This document shows positions 22,907 to 29,966 of a stretch of 33,185 nt of DNA, piece by piece (position 1 is the first letter of the stretch; every line of letters begins with the position of its first letter). The stretch spans positions 1-33,185 of the forward strand of contig CAZOXG010000007.1 in the NCBI GenBank assembly GCA_964583845.1, read 5' to 3'. A program made the translations under genes and the position numbers. The notes under the pieces were generated by a model. It made no database searches. It saw nothing but the letters and a program-made list of their open reading frames with translations, and was not told the origin of the DNA. Origin of the DNA: JBAWVR01 sp964583845 (GTDB taxonomy: Bacteria > Patescibacteriota > Minisyncoccia > Phycocordibacterales > GWA1-40-21).

Positions 22907-24086
22907 CAAAGAGTACATTCATCTTTCACTGGAAGATCGTGAAAAGATTTGTCGGGAACGAGTGATTCACTATCACCCTAAAAAAACCTCTAAAAGTCTT
23001 CTAGAAATTATATTTAAAATAATTGTTGTTATTTTTGCTTGTGTTGGACTTGGCGTTTTGGCCGTTTATTTGGGTGTTAATTTACATTTAACCAATACTG
23101 ATGGAATCATTGATAGCCAAACAGAAGACTTTTGGGAAACTGCTAAAACGCAATCAGCCTTGAAAAGCGATACTGCAGTCATTTCGGATGTTTTCTTCAA
23201 TGCCAGTAATTATTGTGCCATGAAGAGAATTAAAAATGACTATCCTGGTACTTTTTGGCGTATTTTAGATTTAGCCCTGAATGATAAAAAGGAATTAGCT
23301 CAGAATAATTTAAATGTTATTATCAAAAATCTAAACGCAGCTTCTGGGAATAAGAATTTCTGTAACGATGCCCTAGAAGGAAATGTATCTAAAAAAGATT
23401 TTAAAGTTTTAGCTGGAATGGTGGATGATACAACCAAAACGCCATTTCTTTTTGCAAGTTCAACCGAGTGGGGCTTTTTCAAAAATGGGGTAGTGAAGGA
23501 TATTGATGTAATCAAAAAGGTGGAGAATGAAACTGGTATCAAGAGTAGGATTTTAGTTTCGCAGTTATTGGCGGAGCAACTTAGATTGTTTTATTCAGAT
23601 CGAGCGTGGTTCGAAAAAATGATTTCTCCAGCCAAGGTTTTGGCAAGCATGACCAAGTTTTCGTGGGGAGTGCTCGGAATTAAAGAAGACACTGCAGCTG
23701 CCGTGGAGGCTAACTTGAAAAATAAAAACTCTGTTTTTTATCCAGGTCTTGAATACGAGAATATGCTAAATTTTAATACTGCCGGTATTTCTCAGGAACG
23801 TTTCAAAAGAATAACTAATTATCGTGATCACTATTATGGTTATCTCTATGCGGCCCTTTTTAATAAAGAAGTGATAGCCCAGTGGCAGAAGAGTGGGGTG
23901 GATATTTCAAATAATCCTGGAGTGTTAGCAACACTTTATAATATTGGTTTCGTCCATTCCGTACCCAAAGTTGACCCGCAAATGGGCGGGGCAGAATTAA
24001 ATATTAGTGGTAATAGATATAGTTTTGGACGTTTGGCCTACGAATTCTATTATTCAGGTGAACTTTTGGATGAGTTTCCTCAATAA
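22899..24086 (+). CDS. Membrane-anchored putative peptidoglycan lytic protein, copy 1
   Basis: 395 residues. Cytoplasmic N-terminus of about 35 residues, one membrane helix at about 36-58, and a large outer domain. The conserved block VENETGIKSRILVSQLLAEQ (208-227), then FSWGVLGIK (254-262) and LATLYNIGF (343-351), is laid out like a lysozyme-like transglycosylase (Glu, S..G..G, YN.G). The catalytic Glu would be E226. This reading is tentative. The coupled amidase supports a cell-wall role. The paralogue is at 25890-26978. The gene is followed by a perfect 64-bp palindrome. Confidence 0.7.
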   Translation: MNSKEYIHLSLEDREKICRERVIHYHPKKTSKSLLEIIFKIIVVIFACVGLGVLAVYLGVNLHLTNTDGIIDSQTEDFWETAKTQSALKSDTAVISDVFFNASNYCAMKRIKNDYPGTFWRILDLALNDKKELAQNNLNVIIKNLNAASGNKNFCNDALEGNVSKKDFKVLAGMVDDTTKTPFLFASSTEWGFFKNGVVKDIDVIKKVENETGIKSRILVSQLLAEQLRLFYSDRAWFEKMISPAKVLASMTKFSWGVLGIKEDTAAAVEANLKNKNSVFYPGLEYENMLNFNTAGISQERFKRITNYRDHYYGYLYAALFNKEVIAQWQKSGVDISNNPGVLATLYNIGFVHSVPKVDPQMGGAELNISGNRYSFGRLAYEFYYSGELLDEFPQ

Positions 24087-24098
24087 TTGTAGGTTGAT

Positions 24099-24162
24099 TG
24101 GCGGTTTTGCCAAAGACTACCTTCGGCAAGCTTGCCGAAGGTAGTCTTTGGCAAAACCGCCA
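24099..24162. repeat. Perfect 64-bp palindrome
   Basis: Arms 24099-24130 and 24131-24162 are exact reverse complements with no spacer; the centre is AAGCTT. It lies 12 bases after the lytic gene. There is no U-run on either side, so it is not a classical intrinsic terminator. It marks the left edge of the G+C-richer island and is followed by a (GT)n run. Confidence 0.9.
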
Positions 24163-24191
24163 GATGTGTGTGTGTGCATTACCTACGCATA

Positions 24192-24220
24192 TTGACACAA
24201 ATATGTTTTTATGCTAACAT
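24192..24220 (+). promoter_or_regulatory. Strong promoter of the island genes
   Basis: Consensus -35 TTGACA (24192-24197), 17 bases, TAACAT (24215-24220) with TGC before it (extended -10). Start near 24227, leader about 83 bases. The best promoter in the window together with promoter 3. Confidence 0.75.
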
Positions 24221-24280
24221 CTTGGGCTGAAGCTGGAAGAACGGTCTTTCAGATCGCTCTTTGTCAGACAACCAAAGAAA

Positions 24281-24302
24281 GGCCTTAAATAAGGCCAGGA
24301 GG
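24281..24302 (+). promoter_or_regulatory. Hairpin and strong Shine-Dalgarno before the small island gene
   Basis: GGCCTT-AAAT-AAGGCC (24281-24296) is directly followed by AGGAGG (24297-24302), seven bases before the ATG at 24310. The hairpin abutting the ribosome site could modulate its access. Confidence 0.65.
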
Positions 24303-24309
24303 AAAGGAA

Positions 24310-24507
24310 ATGAAAAAGCTGTATCTGCTGGCGATTGCTTTTGCCGTCGCCATGACGTGTGCCTTTTGGCACACGAATCACGAAAAGACAGAGGTGGAAA
24401 CAGTTGTCTCGCAGGAGACGAAGGTTCCCGCCAAGCAATCGGCTGAGGCCAATGTTGCCTCGGGGAAGCACTTCAAGGACTCGGGGTTCTCATTCGTGGG
24501 GCCGTAA
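24310..24507 (+). CDS. Small exported protein of the island, unknown
   Basis: 65 residues: MKKLYLLAIAFAVAMTCAFW is a signal peptide or N-terminal membrane segment, followed by a polar tail rich in Glu, Lys and Ser. Not recognised. The reading is supported by the promoter, hairpin and AGGAGG in front of it. Base and codon use (many C/G third positions) differ from the amidase genes on both sides. It precedes the 366-residue gene by 65 bases, in the same direction. Confidence 0.6.
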   Translation: MKKLYLLAIAFAVAMTCAFWHTNHEKTEVETVVSQETKVPAKQSAEANVASGKHFKDSGFSFVGP

Positions 24508-24572
24508 GTTGGTAATTCACATTTCATCATGTTTCTGAGATAACAAAAACCAAAGGCAAAGGAAAACACGCC

Positions 24573-25673
24573 ATGAAAAACACAAACTCGGTGCTGGTGT
24601 CTGTGATGATGTTCTTGTTCGCGTTCCAGGCTCTGGCTCAGGAAGTTGTTCCGGTGACGACAACGTCGCCCAACATCACCTATCCCGCGGCCTACAATCG
24701 TTCCGGGATCATTACCTGGGCAAAGCACAACTGGACCTCGGTCCAGGCTTCGCTCCAGGACAATATGGAGTTCAACACCGCAACCACGCAGACCATCTAC
24801 AATGACGGCACAAGCGATCCGATGGCCACTGCAGAGCAGGACGTTTCCGCATTGCAGTATGAGTTCGTCGCAATCCGCAAAGGCCTTGAACCCAATGGCT
24901 TTTACCTTTATTTCAACAATCCGCTCGGCGGCCTGTTGTTTCAAGGTGGAAACCGCGGGGTGCCTGTTCAACAGGAAGACGGCACCTGGGCATTGCCTGC
25001 CGAGGTTAAAAATGTCCAAGTCCGTTTATCGCCACAGTTCCGCGTCCCTGTTAAAGTAGAGGGGGTATTGAACTATGCCGTGGTGAAGGTTCGCCATGAA
25101 AACTCCGATCAAGTTGATTACAGCCGGTTGGAGGTCGGTGATACCAACGGTGTCCAATGGGTTACCTTTTCTGAAGAATTGTTGTCGAAAGGCGGCGATC
25201 TTCAGTTGGGGAGTTATACCTACGATGATGTCAATGGTTATCGCTGGCAGACGATCAGCTATGATCTGCGCGACAATTCAAAACTGGGAACTCTTGTGCG
25301 GGTGAATAACCCCACAGTTACCATAGCTGGAACCCAGGTCCTCGGCAATAACCAGACAGATTGGCGCGAGTCAGTTTGGACAAATGGTACAAACATCGGG
25401 GAAGGTTCAGCGTTCAGCTGCACATTGACTCGGGATAGTATCGTTGTTATTGGAGCGCAAAACGATGTTGGCGATTGCGCCACAAAGGTCGTTATCCAAC
25501 GAGTAGATGTTCCTTCGTCTCCCGAGACAATGTCTCTGCCTGGTGGCGGCTTCGGAAAGATTATCCGCACGACCGGCAAGTATGAGTGGTTCTATATTTA
25601 CGAGACCATGGAGGGTCCGGGACAAGATATCTCACCGACCTACTTCCAGGACAATGGTCAACCCCTGGGCTAA
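24573..25673 (+). CDS. Secreted beta-rich protein of the island, unknown
   Basis: 366 residues with a clear signal peptide, MKNTNSVLVSVMMFLFAFQALA-QE. The mature part has no recognised motif; it is rich in Thr, Val, Asn, Gly and Tyr with alternating polar/hydrophobic stretches (for instance VKVEGVLNYAVVKVRHEN and GYRWQTISYDLRDN), suggesting beta structure, and it has one Cys pair (C at about 283 and 298). G+C content and C/G-ending codons are visibly higher than in all neighbours, which points to acquisition from another lineage. AAAGGA lies about 11 bases before the ATG. A GC-rich terminator follows. No homologue is recognised. Confidence 0.75.
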   Translation: MKNTNSVLVSVMMFLFAFQALAQEVVPVTTTSPNITYPAAYNRSGIITWAKHNWTSVQASLQDNMEFNTATTQTIYNDGTSDPMATAEQDVSALQYEFVAIRKGLEPNGFYLYFNNPLGGLLFQGGNRGVPVQQEDGTWALPAEVKNVQVRLSPQFRVPVKVEGVLNYAVVKVRHENSDQVDYSRLEVGDTNGVQWVTFSEELLSKGGDLQLGSYTYDDVNGYRWQTISYDLRDNSKLGTLVRVNNPTVTIAGTQVLGNNQTDWRESVWTNGTNIGEGSAFSCTLTRDSIVVIGAQNDVGDCATKVVIQRVDVPSSPETMSLPGGGFGKIIRTTGKYEWFYIYETMEGPGQDISPTYFQDNGQPLG

Positions 25674-25700
25674 ACAAGCCCGCGGTTTATGACCCAAACC

Positions 25701-25737
25701 CCGCACGAGCGCTATCATGGCGCCGTGCGGTTTTTTT
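25701..25737 (+). terminator. Terminator of the island operon
   Basis: CCGCACG-A-GCGC/GCGC-CGTGCGG hairpin with one bulged base and a T7 run. More GC-rich than the other terminators in the window. Confidence 0.85.
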
Positions 25738-25765
25738 ATTTCTATTTTTTAATCTTTTTATAAAA

Positions 25766-25819
25766 TTAACCAATTACTACATTTTTGAACGGCCGTTTAA
25801 AAATGTAGTAATTGGTTAA
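25766..25819. repeat. Nearly perfect 54-bp palindrome
   Basis: Arms of 27 bases with only one mismatch (a G/T pair at 25787/25798) and no spacer; the centre is GGCC within AACGGCCGTT. The outer 21 bases on each side are exact complements. It lies between the island terminator and the terminator of the second amidase module and marks the right edge of the island. Confidence 0.85.
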
Positions 25820-25829
25820 AGACTTTGAT

Positions 25830-25872
25830 GTAAAAAAAATCTCTAGTCAAGGTGAAACCTTGTCTAGAGATT
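25830..25872 (-). terminator. Terminator of the second amidase module
   Basis: On the minus strand AATCTCTAGACAAGGT, a short loop, ACCTTGACTAGAGATT and then a run of T: a 16-base stem with one mismatch and a U-tract, 18 bases after the stop at 25890. Confidence 0.85.
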
Positions 25873-25889
25873 GAGAGAAGAAATTTTCA

Positions 25890-26978
25890 TTAATAAGAAA
25901 GAAAATCAGTCAGTTCACCAGAATAGTAGAATTCATAAGCTAAACGCCCGAAAGAATATTTTTGATCACCGATATCTAACTCAGCTCCACCAACTTGAGG
26001 GTTATTATTCGGTTTAGAATTAACAAAACCAATATTGTACAAAGTGGCCAATATTTCCGGACGATTACTGATTTCGACTCCAGATTTTTGCCATTGTGCA
26101 ATAATTTGTTTTAAATAAATTGCACTATATAAAAATGCGTAGTAATGATCGTGCTCATTAGTAATTCTTTCAAATCTCTGCTGGTCTGTATCTTGATCTG
26201 TAAAAGCTAAAGTATTTTCATTGGCTTTACCCAGATAAAATGGGGAAGTGGTACTGGCTAAATTATTTTCAATCGCGATAGCTGTGTCTGGTTTTAATCC
26301 CATAATCCCCCAAGAAAATTGTGATTGAGAACCGAGAATTTTTAAAGGGGCAAAAAATTCTTCATATATTCCACGCTGAGAGTAATATAAACGCATTTGT
26401 TCAGCGGCCAAAATAGCAACGAGAGTTCTAGATTTAATACCAGTTTCTTTCTCCACTCTAACTAGAGTGCCTTTATCTTTCGAAACCGCCTCTTTAAATA
26501 CCTGCCATTCAGGAGCATTCATCCAGACTAGGGGGCTATTACTTTGATAAAAAGTTGAGATAAAATCGGCGATGGTTATTTTTCTACTATTTTTGTTGAT
26601 TGAACATTTATTAATACCATTCTGGTAAGCAGGATTATTTTTGGCTGCAAAATCTAAAAGTTCTATTACTTTTTGGGTTGAGGTTGCATCAGTAATAATT
26701 TTTTGTTCCAGTTTGCTTACTTGAGTTGGATAGTAAGTATTAAGAACAGAAAGACGACAGTAATTTTCAACTGTTAAAAGACTGTCTTTGGTATAGGCTT
26801 TATTCTTACCGCTTTCCCAGAAAGCTTCGTTTTGACTATCAATAATACCGTTGGAGTTGGTTATTTTAAATTTAATCGCAAAATAGACCGCGACAAAAGA
26901 AAAACCGACAAAAGCAAAGATTAGAACGCCAATCAGAAAACTGCGTTTAACTATTTTGTGTTTAAAAATTCTTTTCAT
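25890..26978 (-). CDS. Membrane-anchored putative peptidoglycan lytic protein, copy 2
   Basis: 362 residues, clearly paralogous to the protein at 22899-24086 along its whole outer domain: both have a membrane helix then TN.(D/N)GIIDSQ...FWE, VE.ETGIKSR.LV..L.AEQ(L/M)RL(F/Y)YS, FSWG(V/I)(L/M)G(I/L)K, ERITNEHDHYY and LATLYNIGFV. It lacks the 30-residue N-terminal extension of copy 1. The lysozyme-like reading (Glu in AEQ, FSWG, YNIG) is as tentative as for copy 1. Second gene of a minus-strand operon, 19 bases after the amidase. Confidence 0.7.
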   Translation of the reverse strand: MKRIFKHKIVKRSFLIGVLIFAFVGFSFVAVYFAIKFKITNSNGIIDSQNEAFWESGKNKAYTKDSLLTVENYCRLSVLNTYYPTQVSKLEQKIITDATSTQKVIELLDFAAKNNPAYQNGINKCSINKNSRKITIADFISTFYQSNSPLVWMNAPEWQVFKEAVSKDKGTLVRVEKETGIKSRTLVAILAAEQMRLYYSQRGIYEEFFAPLKILGSQSQFSWGIMGLKPDTAIAIENNLASTTSPFYLGKANENTLAFTDQDTDQQRFERITNEHDHYYAFLYSAIYLKQIIAQWQKSGVEISNRPEILATLYNIGFVNSKPNNNPQVGGAELDIGDQKYSFGRLAYEFYYSGELTDFLSY

Positions 26979-26997
26979 GAGCGCATCTTAGCAGAGA

Positions 26998-27900
26998 TTA
27001 TTTAATTTGCAAAAAATAATTATTTATTCCCAAGGAGGTCGCCTCCGCTAGTTTTTTCACAAAAGCCTCGCGAGACACTTTTTCTCGAAAATATTTTTCG
27101 TAAATATACCCGTACTCAATTAAAAGACTCGGTTTGGTAAGGGTATTATATGCACCGGTAGCGATTAAACCTTGATCTTCAACAATGCCAGCAGCTTCTT
27201 GTCGGTGAGTGCTGGTCGCTAATAATTTATTAAGTTCTGGGAAAACCTTTTCAGCGATGGCTCTTGAAGTCGTACCGCTCGAGTATTGATGGTCTGGTAT
27301 GTAAATATTCATGCCAGTATTTTTACCTGGAAGTTTGTAACTCTTTCTTAAACCGTCATCGTTGAAATGAATATGAACAACTAAATCAATATCGTTGTTA
27401 TTGACGTAATGATTGATGGCAAACAGGTGGTTTACTGCCTCGGGAGTGGCATTGTTATGGTAATTTTCTGTAGTGGTTATTGAGCCTTTAGCAATAAGTG
27501 TTTTATTTATTTTGTAACTATTATCAATAAAATCACTAACAGTTTTTTTGTTGGTTATAAAATAAGTAGAAAGATTTGAATTCCAAGAATTATTGTCTCT
27601 GGCTACTTCAATCTCAAAATTTTGATTTTTCCGCAATTCATCTGCTAAATCTTGGGCGAGAGTCACTGCCAAATTTCTTTCGTAAAAATCACCGTATCTT
27701 GTCCCGCCATCCTTTGGTTCGTGTCCGGGCACTAATAGTATCTTGTAAATTTGCGAAGTTGATGTAGTAGGGGGGATTAAACTAGAGTAAGCAATCTTGA
27801 TAACTGAAGCGATATTATCGGAGGGGTTTACTTTGTACAGACTAAAAACAGCTAGGCAACACATTACTGCTATTAATATGTACAAAATTTTCTTATTCAC
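26998..27900 (-). CDS. N-acetylmuramoyl-L-alanine amidase (Amidase_3), membrane-anchored, copy 2
   Basis: 300 residues starting at GTG. Anchor helix at about 5-21. Zinc and catalytic residues as in copy 1: LLVPGHE (H60), FYERNL (E74), VVHIHFND (H178), LIEYGYIYE (E262). Paralogous to 21965-22906 throughout. The GTG lies six bases after an extended -10 (TGT-TAGAAT), so the mRNA is predicted to begin at the start codon. First gene of the minus-strand module. Confidence 0.85.
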   Translation of the reverse strand: MNKKILYILIAVMCCLAVFSLYKVNPSDNIASVIKIAYSSLIPPTTSTSQIYKILLVPGHEPKDGGTRYGDFYERNLAVTLAQDLADELRKNQNFEIEVARDNNSWNSNLSTYFITNKKTVSDFIDNSYKINKTLIAKGSITTTENYHNNATPEAVNHLFAINHYVNNNDIDLVVHIHFNDDGLRKSYKLPGKNTGMNIYIPDHQYSSGTTSRAIAEKVFPELNKLLATSTHRQEAAGIVEDQGLIATGAYNTLTKPSLLIEYGYIYEKYFREKVSREAFVKKLAEATSLGINNYFLQIK

Positions 27901-27906
27901 AGTTCA

Positions 27907-27935
27907 ATTCTAACAGATAATGTCTTTATTCCCAA
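27907..27935 (-). promoter_or_regulatory. Promoter of the second amidase module (leaderless)
   Basis: On the minus strand TTGGGA (27935-27930), 17 bases, TAGAAT (27912-27907) with TGT before the -10. The predicted start is at the G of the GTG at 27900. Confidence 0.6.
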
Positions 27936-27964
27936 AAAAGAAATATACCTTGATAAATAAGGGG

Positions 27965-27997
27965 TTTTAAAAGGACAGTAAGCTTGTCCTTTTAAAA
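27965..27997. repeat. 13-bp inverted repeat
   Basis: TTTTAAAAGGACA-GTAAGCT-TGTCCTTTTAAAA, perfect arms. It lies between two divergent promoters, where no terminator is needed. Confidence 0.8.
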
Positions 27998-28001
27998 AAG
28001 T

Positions 28002-28054
28002 TAAGAAATCAGTCTGGCGGTTCACTCCGAGTGAACCGCCAGACTGATTTCTTA
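28002..28054. repeat. Perfect 25-bp-arm palindrome with 3-base centre
   Basis: Arms 28002-28026 and 28030-28054 are exact reverse complements around CCG. The AACCGCCAGA of its right arm is shared with the end of the 64-bp palindrome at 24099-24162. Located in a divergent promoter region, so termination is an unlikely role. Confidence 0.85.
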
Positions 28055-28087
28055 TACTAGATACTCATACTTATACTATTTGTATGG

Positions 28088-28115
28088 TTGACACACCAAA
28101 AATATCTGCTAGTAT
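28088..28115 (+). promoter_or_regulatory. Promoter of the tuf-S10 gene cluster
   Basis: Consensus -35 TTGACA (28088-28093), 16 bases, TAGTAT (28110-28115); TATTGT at 28113 is an alternative -10. Leader about 200 bases. Confidence 0.6.
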
Positions 28116-28116
28116 T

Positions 28117-28323
28117 GTACTCACTGCATTTTGCGTGCCCGTTTTCGTTCGACTGACGAAAATAGTTATTCAAAATGCTATTTATTAGCTGGCCACATTA
28201 CGGCCACCCGGCCCCAGAGGTTTGGGTTAACGAATTAAGTTATTTAGTTGGATGAATTGAGCCAAGTTCTCTCGCGCTCACTTTGCACAATTAAAAGAAA
28301 TTAATTCAAAAATTAAAAAGAGT
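28117..28323 (+). promoter_or_regulatory. Long structured leader of tuf
   Basis: About 200 untranslated bases with several possible stems: CATTTTG/CAAAATG enclosing TTTTCGT/ACGAAAA (28127-28175), then GGCC-containing repeats (GGCCACATTACGGCC). It could carry autoregulation of the ribosomal protein cluster; no known motif is recognised. Confidence 0.35.
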
Positions 28324-29526
28324 ATGGCAGAATTTGCACGTACAAAACCACACGTTAACGTTGGTACTATTGGTCACGTTGACCATGGTAAGACTACTTT
28401 GACTGCAGCTATTACAGCTGTTCAATCAAGAAAGGGTCTTGCTAACGCTATCGCTTATGATCAGGTTGCTAAGGCTTCTGAAAAAGACGGCCGTCGTGAC
28501 TCATCAAAGATTATTACTATTGCGATTTCTCACGTTGAGTATTCAACCGAGAATCGTCACTATGCTCACGTTGACTGTCCGGGACATGCCGACTACGTTA
28601 AGAACATGATTACTGGTGCCGCTCAAATGGACGGTGCTATTCTTGTTGTTTCTGCAGTTGACGGCCCTATGCCTCAGACTCGTGAACACATTCTTTTGGC
28701 TTCACAAGTTGGTGTTAAAACCATCGTTGTCTTCTTGAATAAAGTTGACTTAGTTGATGATAAAGATATGTTGGATCTTGTTGAAGAAGAAATTCGTGAC
28801 TTGTTAACCAAGTACGGTTTTGATGGTAAAAACACTCCAGTTATTCGTGGTTCAGCTTTGGGTGCTTTGAATGCTTCTGGAATTGATGATCAATGGTCAA
28901 TGAAAATCACTGAACTTTTGGCCGCACTGGACACATATATTCCTATGCCAATTCGTGAAGTTGATAAGCCATTCTTGATGCCTATCGAAGACATCTTCTC
29001 AATTGAAGGCCGTGGAACTGTTGTTACCGGTCGTATTGAAAGAGGTATTGCTAAGGTTGGTGATGAAGTTGAAATTGTTGGTATTAAACCTACCGCTAAG
29101 TCAACCATCACTGGTATTGAAATGTTTAACAAGAACTTGCAACAGGGTGAAGCTGGAGACAATGCTGGTGTTCTTCTCCGTGGTACTCGCAAGGAAGATG
29201 TTACTCGTGGTCAGGTTATCTGTAAGCCAGGTACTACCACTCCTCATACTGACTTTGAAGGTGAAGTTTATATCTTGAAGAAAGAGGAAGGTGGTCGCCA
29301 CACTCCATTCTTTAATGGTTACAAACCTCAATTCTATATCCGTACAACTGACGTTACTGGTGAAGTTACTTTGCCAGAGAAAGTTGAAATGGTTATGCCG
29401 GGAGACACTGTTACTTTTAAAGTTAAATTGGTAGCTCCAGTTGCTTTGGAAGACCGTATGCGTTTTGCTATCCGCGAGGGTGGTAAAACTGTAGGTTCAG
29501 GTGTCATTACCAAGATTATTGCCTAA
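28324..29526 (+). CDS. tuf: Elongation factor Tu with divergent switch I loop
   Basis: 400 residues. GTPase motifs GHVDHGKTT (17-25), DCPGHADY (84-91), NKVD and RGSAL are normal, and domains 2 and 3 follow (TVVTGRIERG, GGRHTPFFNGYKPQF). It delivers aminoacyl-tRNA to the ribosome. The effector loop is unusual: between YDQ (45-47) and the TI.ISHVEY strand it has 14 residues rather than the nine of E. coli, and the almost invariant RGITI is KIITI (62-66). The Mg-coordinating Thr is kept. First gene of a cluster with rpsJ-rplC-rplD-rplW-rplB. The ATG has no Shine-Dalgarno. Confidence 0.97.
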   Translation: MAEFARTKPHVNVGTIGHVDHGKTTLTAAITAVQSRKGLANAIAYDQVAKASEKDGRRDSSKIITIAISHVEYSTENRHYAHVDCPGHADYVKNMITGAAQMDGAILVVSAVDGPMPQTREHILLASQVGVKTIVVFLNKVDLVDDKDMLDLVEEEIRDLLTKYGFDGKNTPVIRGSALGALNASGIDDQWSMKITELLAALDTYIPMPIREVDKPFLMPIEDIFSIEGRGTVVTGRIERGIAKVGDEVEIVGIKPTAKSTITGIEMFNKNLQQGEAGDNAGVLLRGTRKEDVTRGQVICKPGTTTPHTDFEGEVYILKKEEGGRHTPFFNGYKPQFYIRTTDVTGEVTLPEKVEMVMPGDTVTFKVKLVAPVALEDRMRFAIREGGKTVGSGVITKIIA

Positions 29527-29592
29527 TTTATTTACTCAAGGCTCCTAACATGAGCGCAAGCCCATGTTGGGAAGACTGTTGAGGAACCCATT

Positions 29593-29952
29593 ATGACGGT
29601 TAAAGAAATTACAAAAAAGGCGGTTAAGCCTAAGAAGGAGGAGGGTGTGAGTAAACTCCGCATTCGCGTTCGCGCTTACGAAAGTAAGGTGTTGGATGCT
29701 TCAGTGCGCCAGATTATTGATACCGCTTTGCGCTTTGATGCCAAAGTAGTCGGTCCGATTCCTCTACCAACGGCGATTCGCAAATATACTGTAAATCGTG
29801 CATCATTTGTTTACAAAGATGCTCGTGAACAGTTTGAAATGCGAGTTCACAAACGTTTGATTGACATCATCAATCCGTCCGCTAAAGTTATTGAAGCTTT
29901 GACAAACTTAAGTTTGCCTTCAGGCGTTAATATAGATGTCAAAATGGCTTAA
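29593..29952 (+). CDS. rpsJ: 30S ribosomal protein uS10
   Basis: 119 residues. The core KLRIRVRAYESKVLD, GPIPLPT and EMRVHKRLIDIINP identifies uS10, a 30S head protein (also NusE in antitermination). Compared with E. coli (103 residues) there is an N-terminal Lys/Glu-rich extension of about 20 residues. GAGGA at 29581 precedes the ATG by seven bases. An in-frame GTG at 29647 behind AAGGAGGAGG would give a protein of classical length, but that purine run may only reflect Lys-Lys-Glu-Glu codons. Gap to tuf 66 bases with a small AACATG/CATGTT hairpin. Confidence 0.95.
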   Translation: MTVKEITKKAVKPKKEEGVSKLRIRVRAYESKVLDASVRQIIDTALRFDAKVVGPIPLPTAIRKYTVNRASFVYKDAREQFEMRVHKRLIDIINPSAKVIEALTNLSLPSGVNIDVKMA

Positions 29953-29966
29953 TTGCCAATACTACC

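Larger units (their letters stand above)
27901..28323. other. 423-base divergent intergenic region before tuf
   Basis: From left to right: the amidase promoter (-), two long inverted repeats (27965-27997 and 28002-28054), an ATAC-rich tract, the tuf promoter (28088) and a leader of about 200 bases for tuf. No gene and no tRNA is seen. Confidence 0.75.

Noticed and set aside
24261..24446. Second plus-strand frame overlapping the small island gene
   Set aside because: It begins before the hairpin and AGGAGG, which point to the ATG at 24310, and has no signal peptide.
24378..25019. 213-codon minus-strand open frame across both island genes
   Set aside because: Antisense to two frames that have signal peptides, a promoter, Shine-Dalgarno and terminator. 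Long antisense frames are expected in the more G+C-rich DNA.
28140..28175. tRNA-like T-loop (CGTTCGACT) in the tuf leader
   Set aside because: No acceptor, D or anticodon arms can be built around it; it is a single 7-bp hairpin.
29635..29649. Internal GTG start of rpsJ behind AAGGAGGAGG
   Set aside because: Possible, but the ATG at 29593 has its own GAGGA, and the purine run is also explained by Lys-Lys-Glu-Glu codons. N-terminal extensions are seen in S12 and L23 too.
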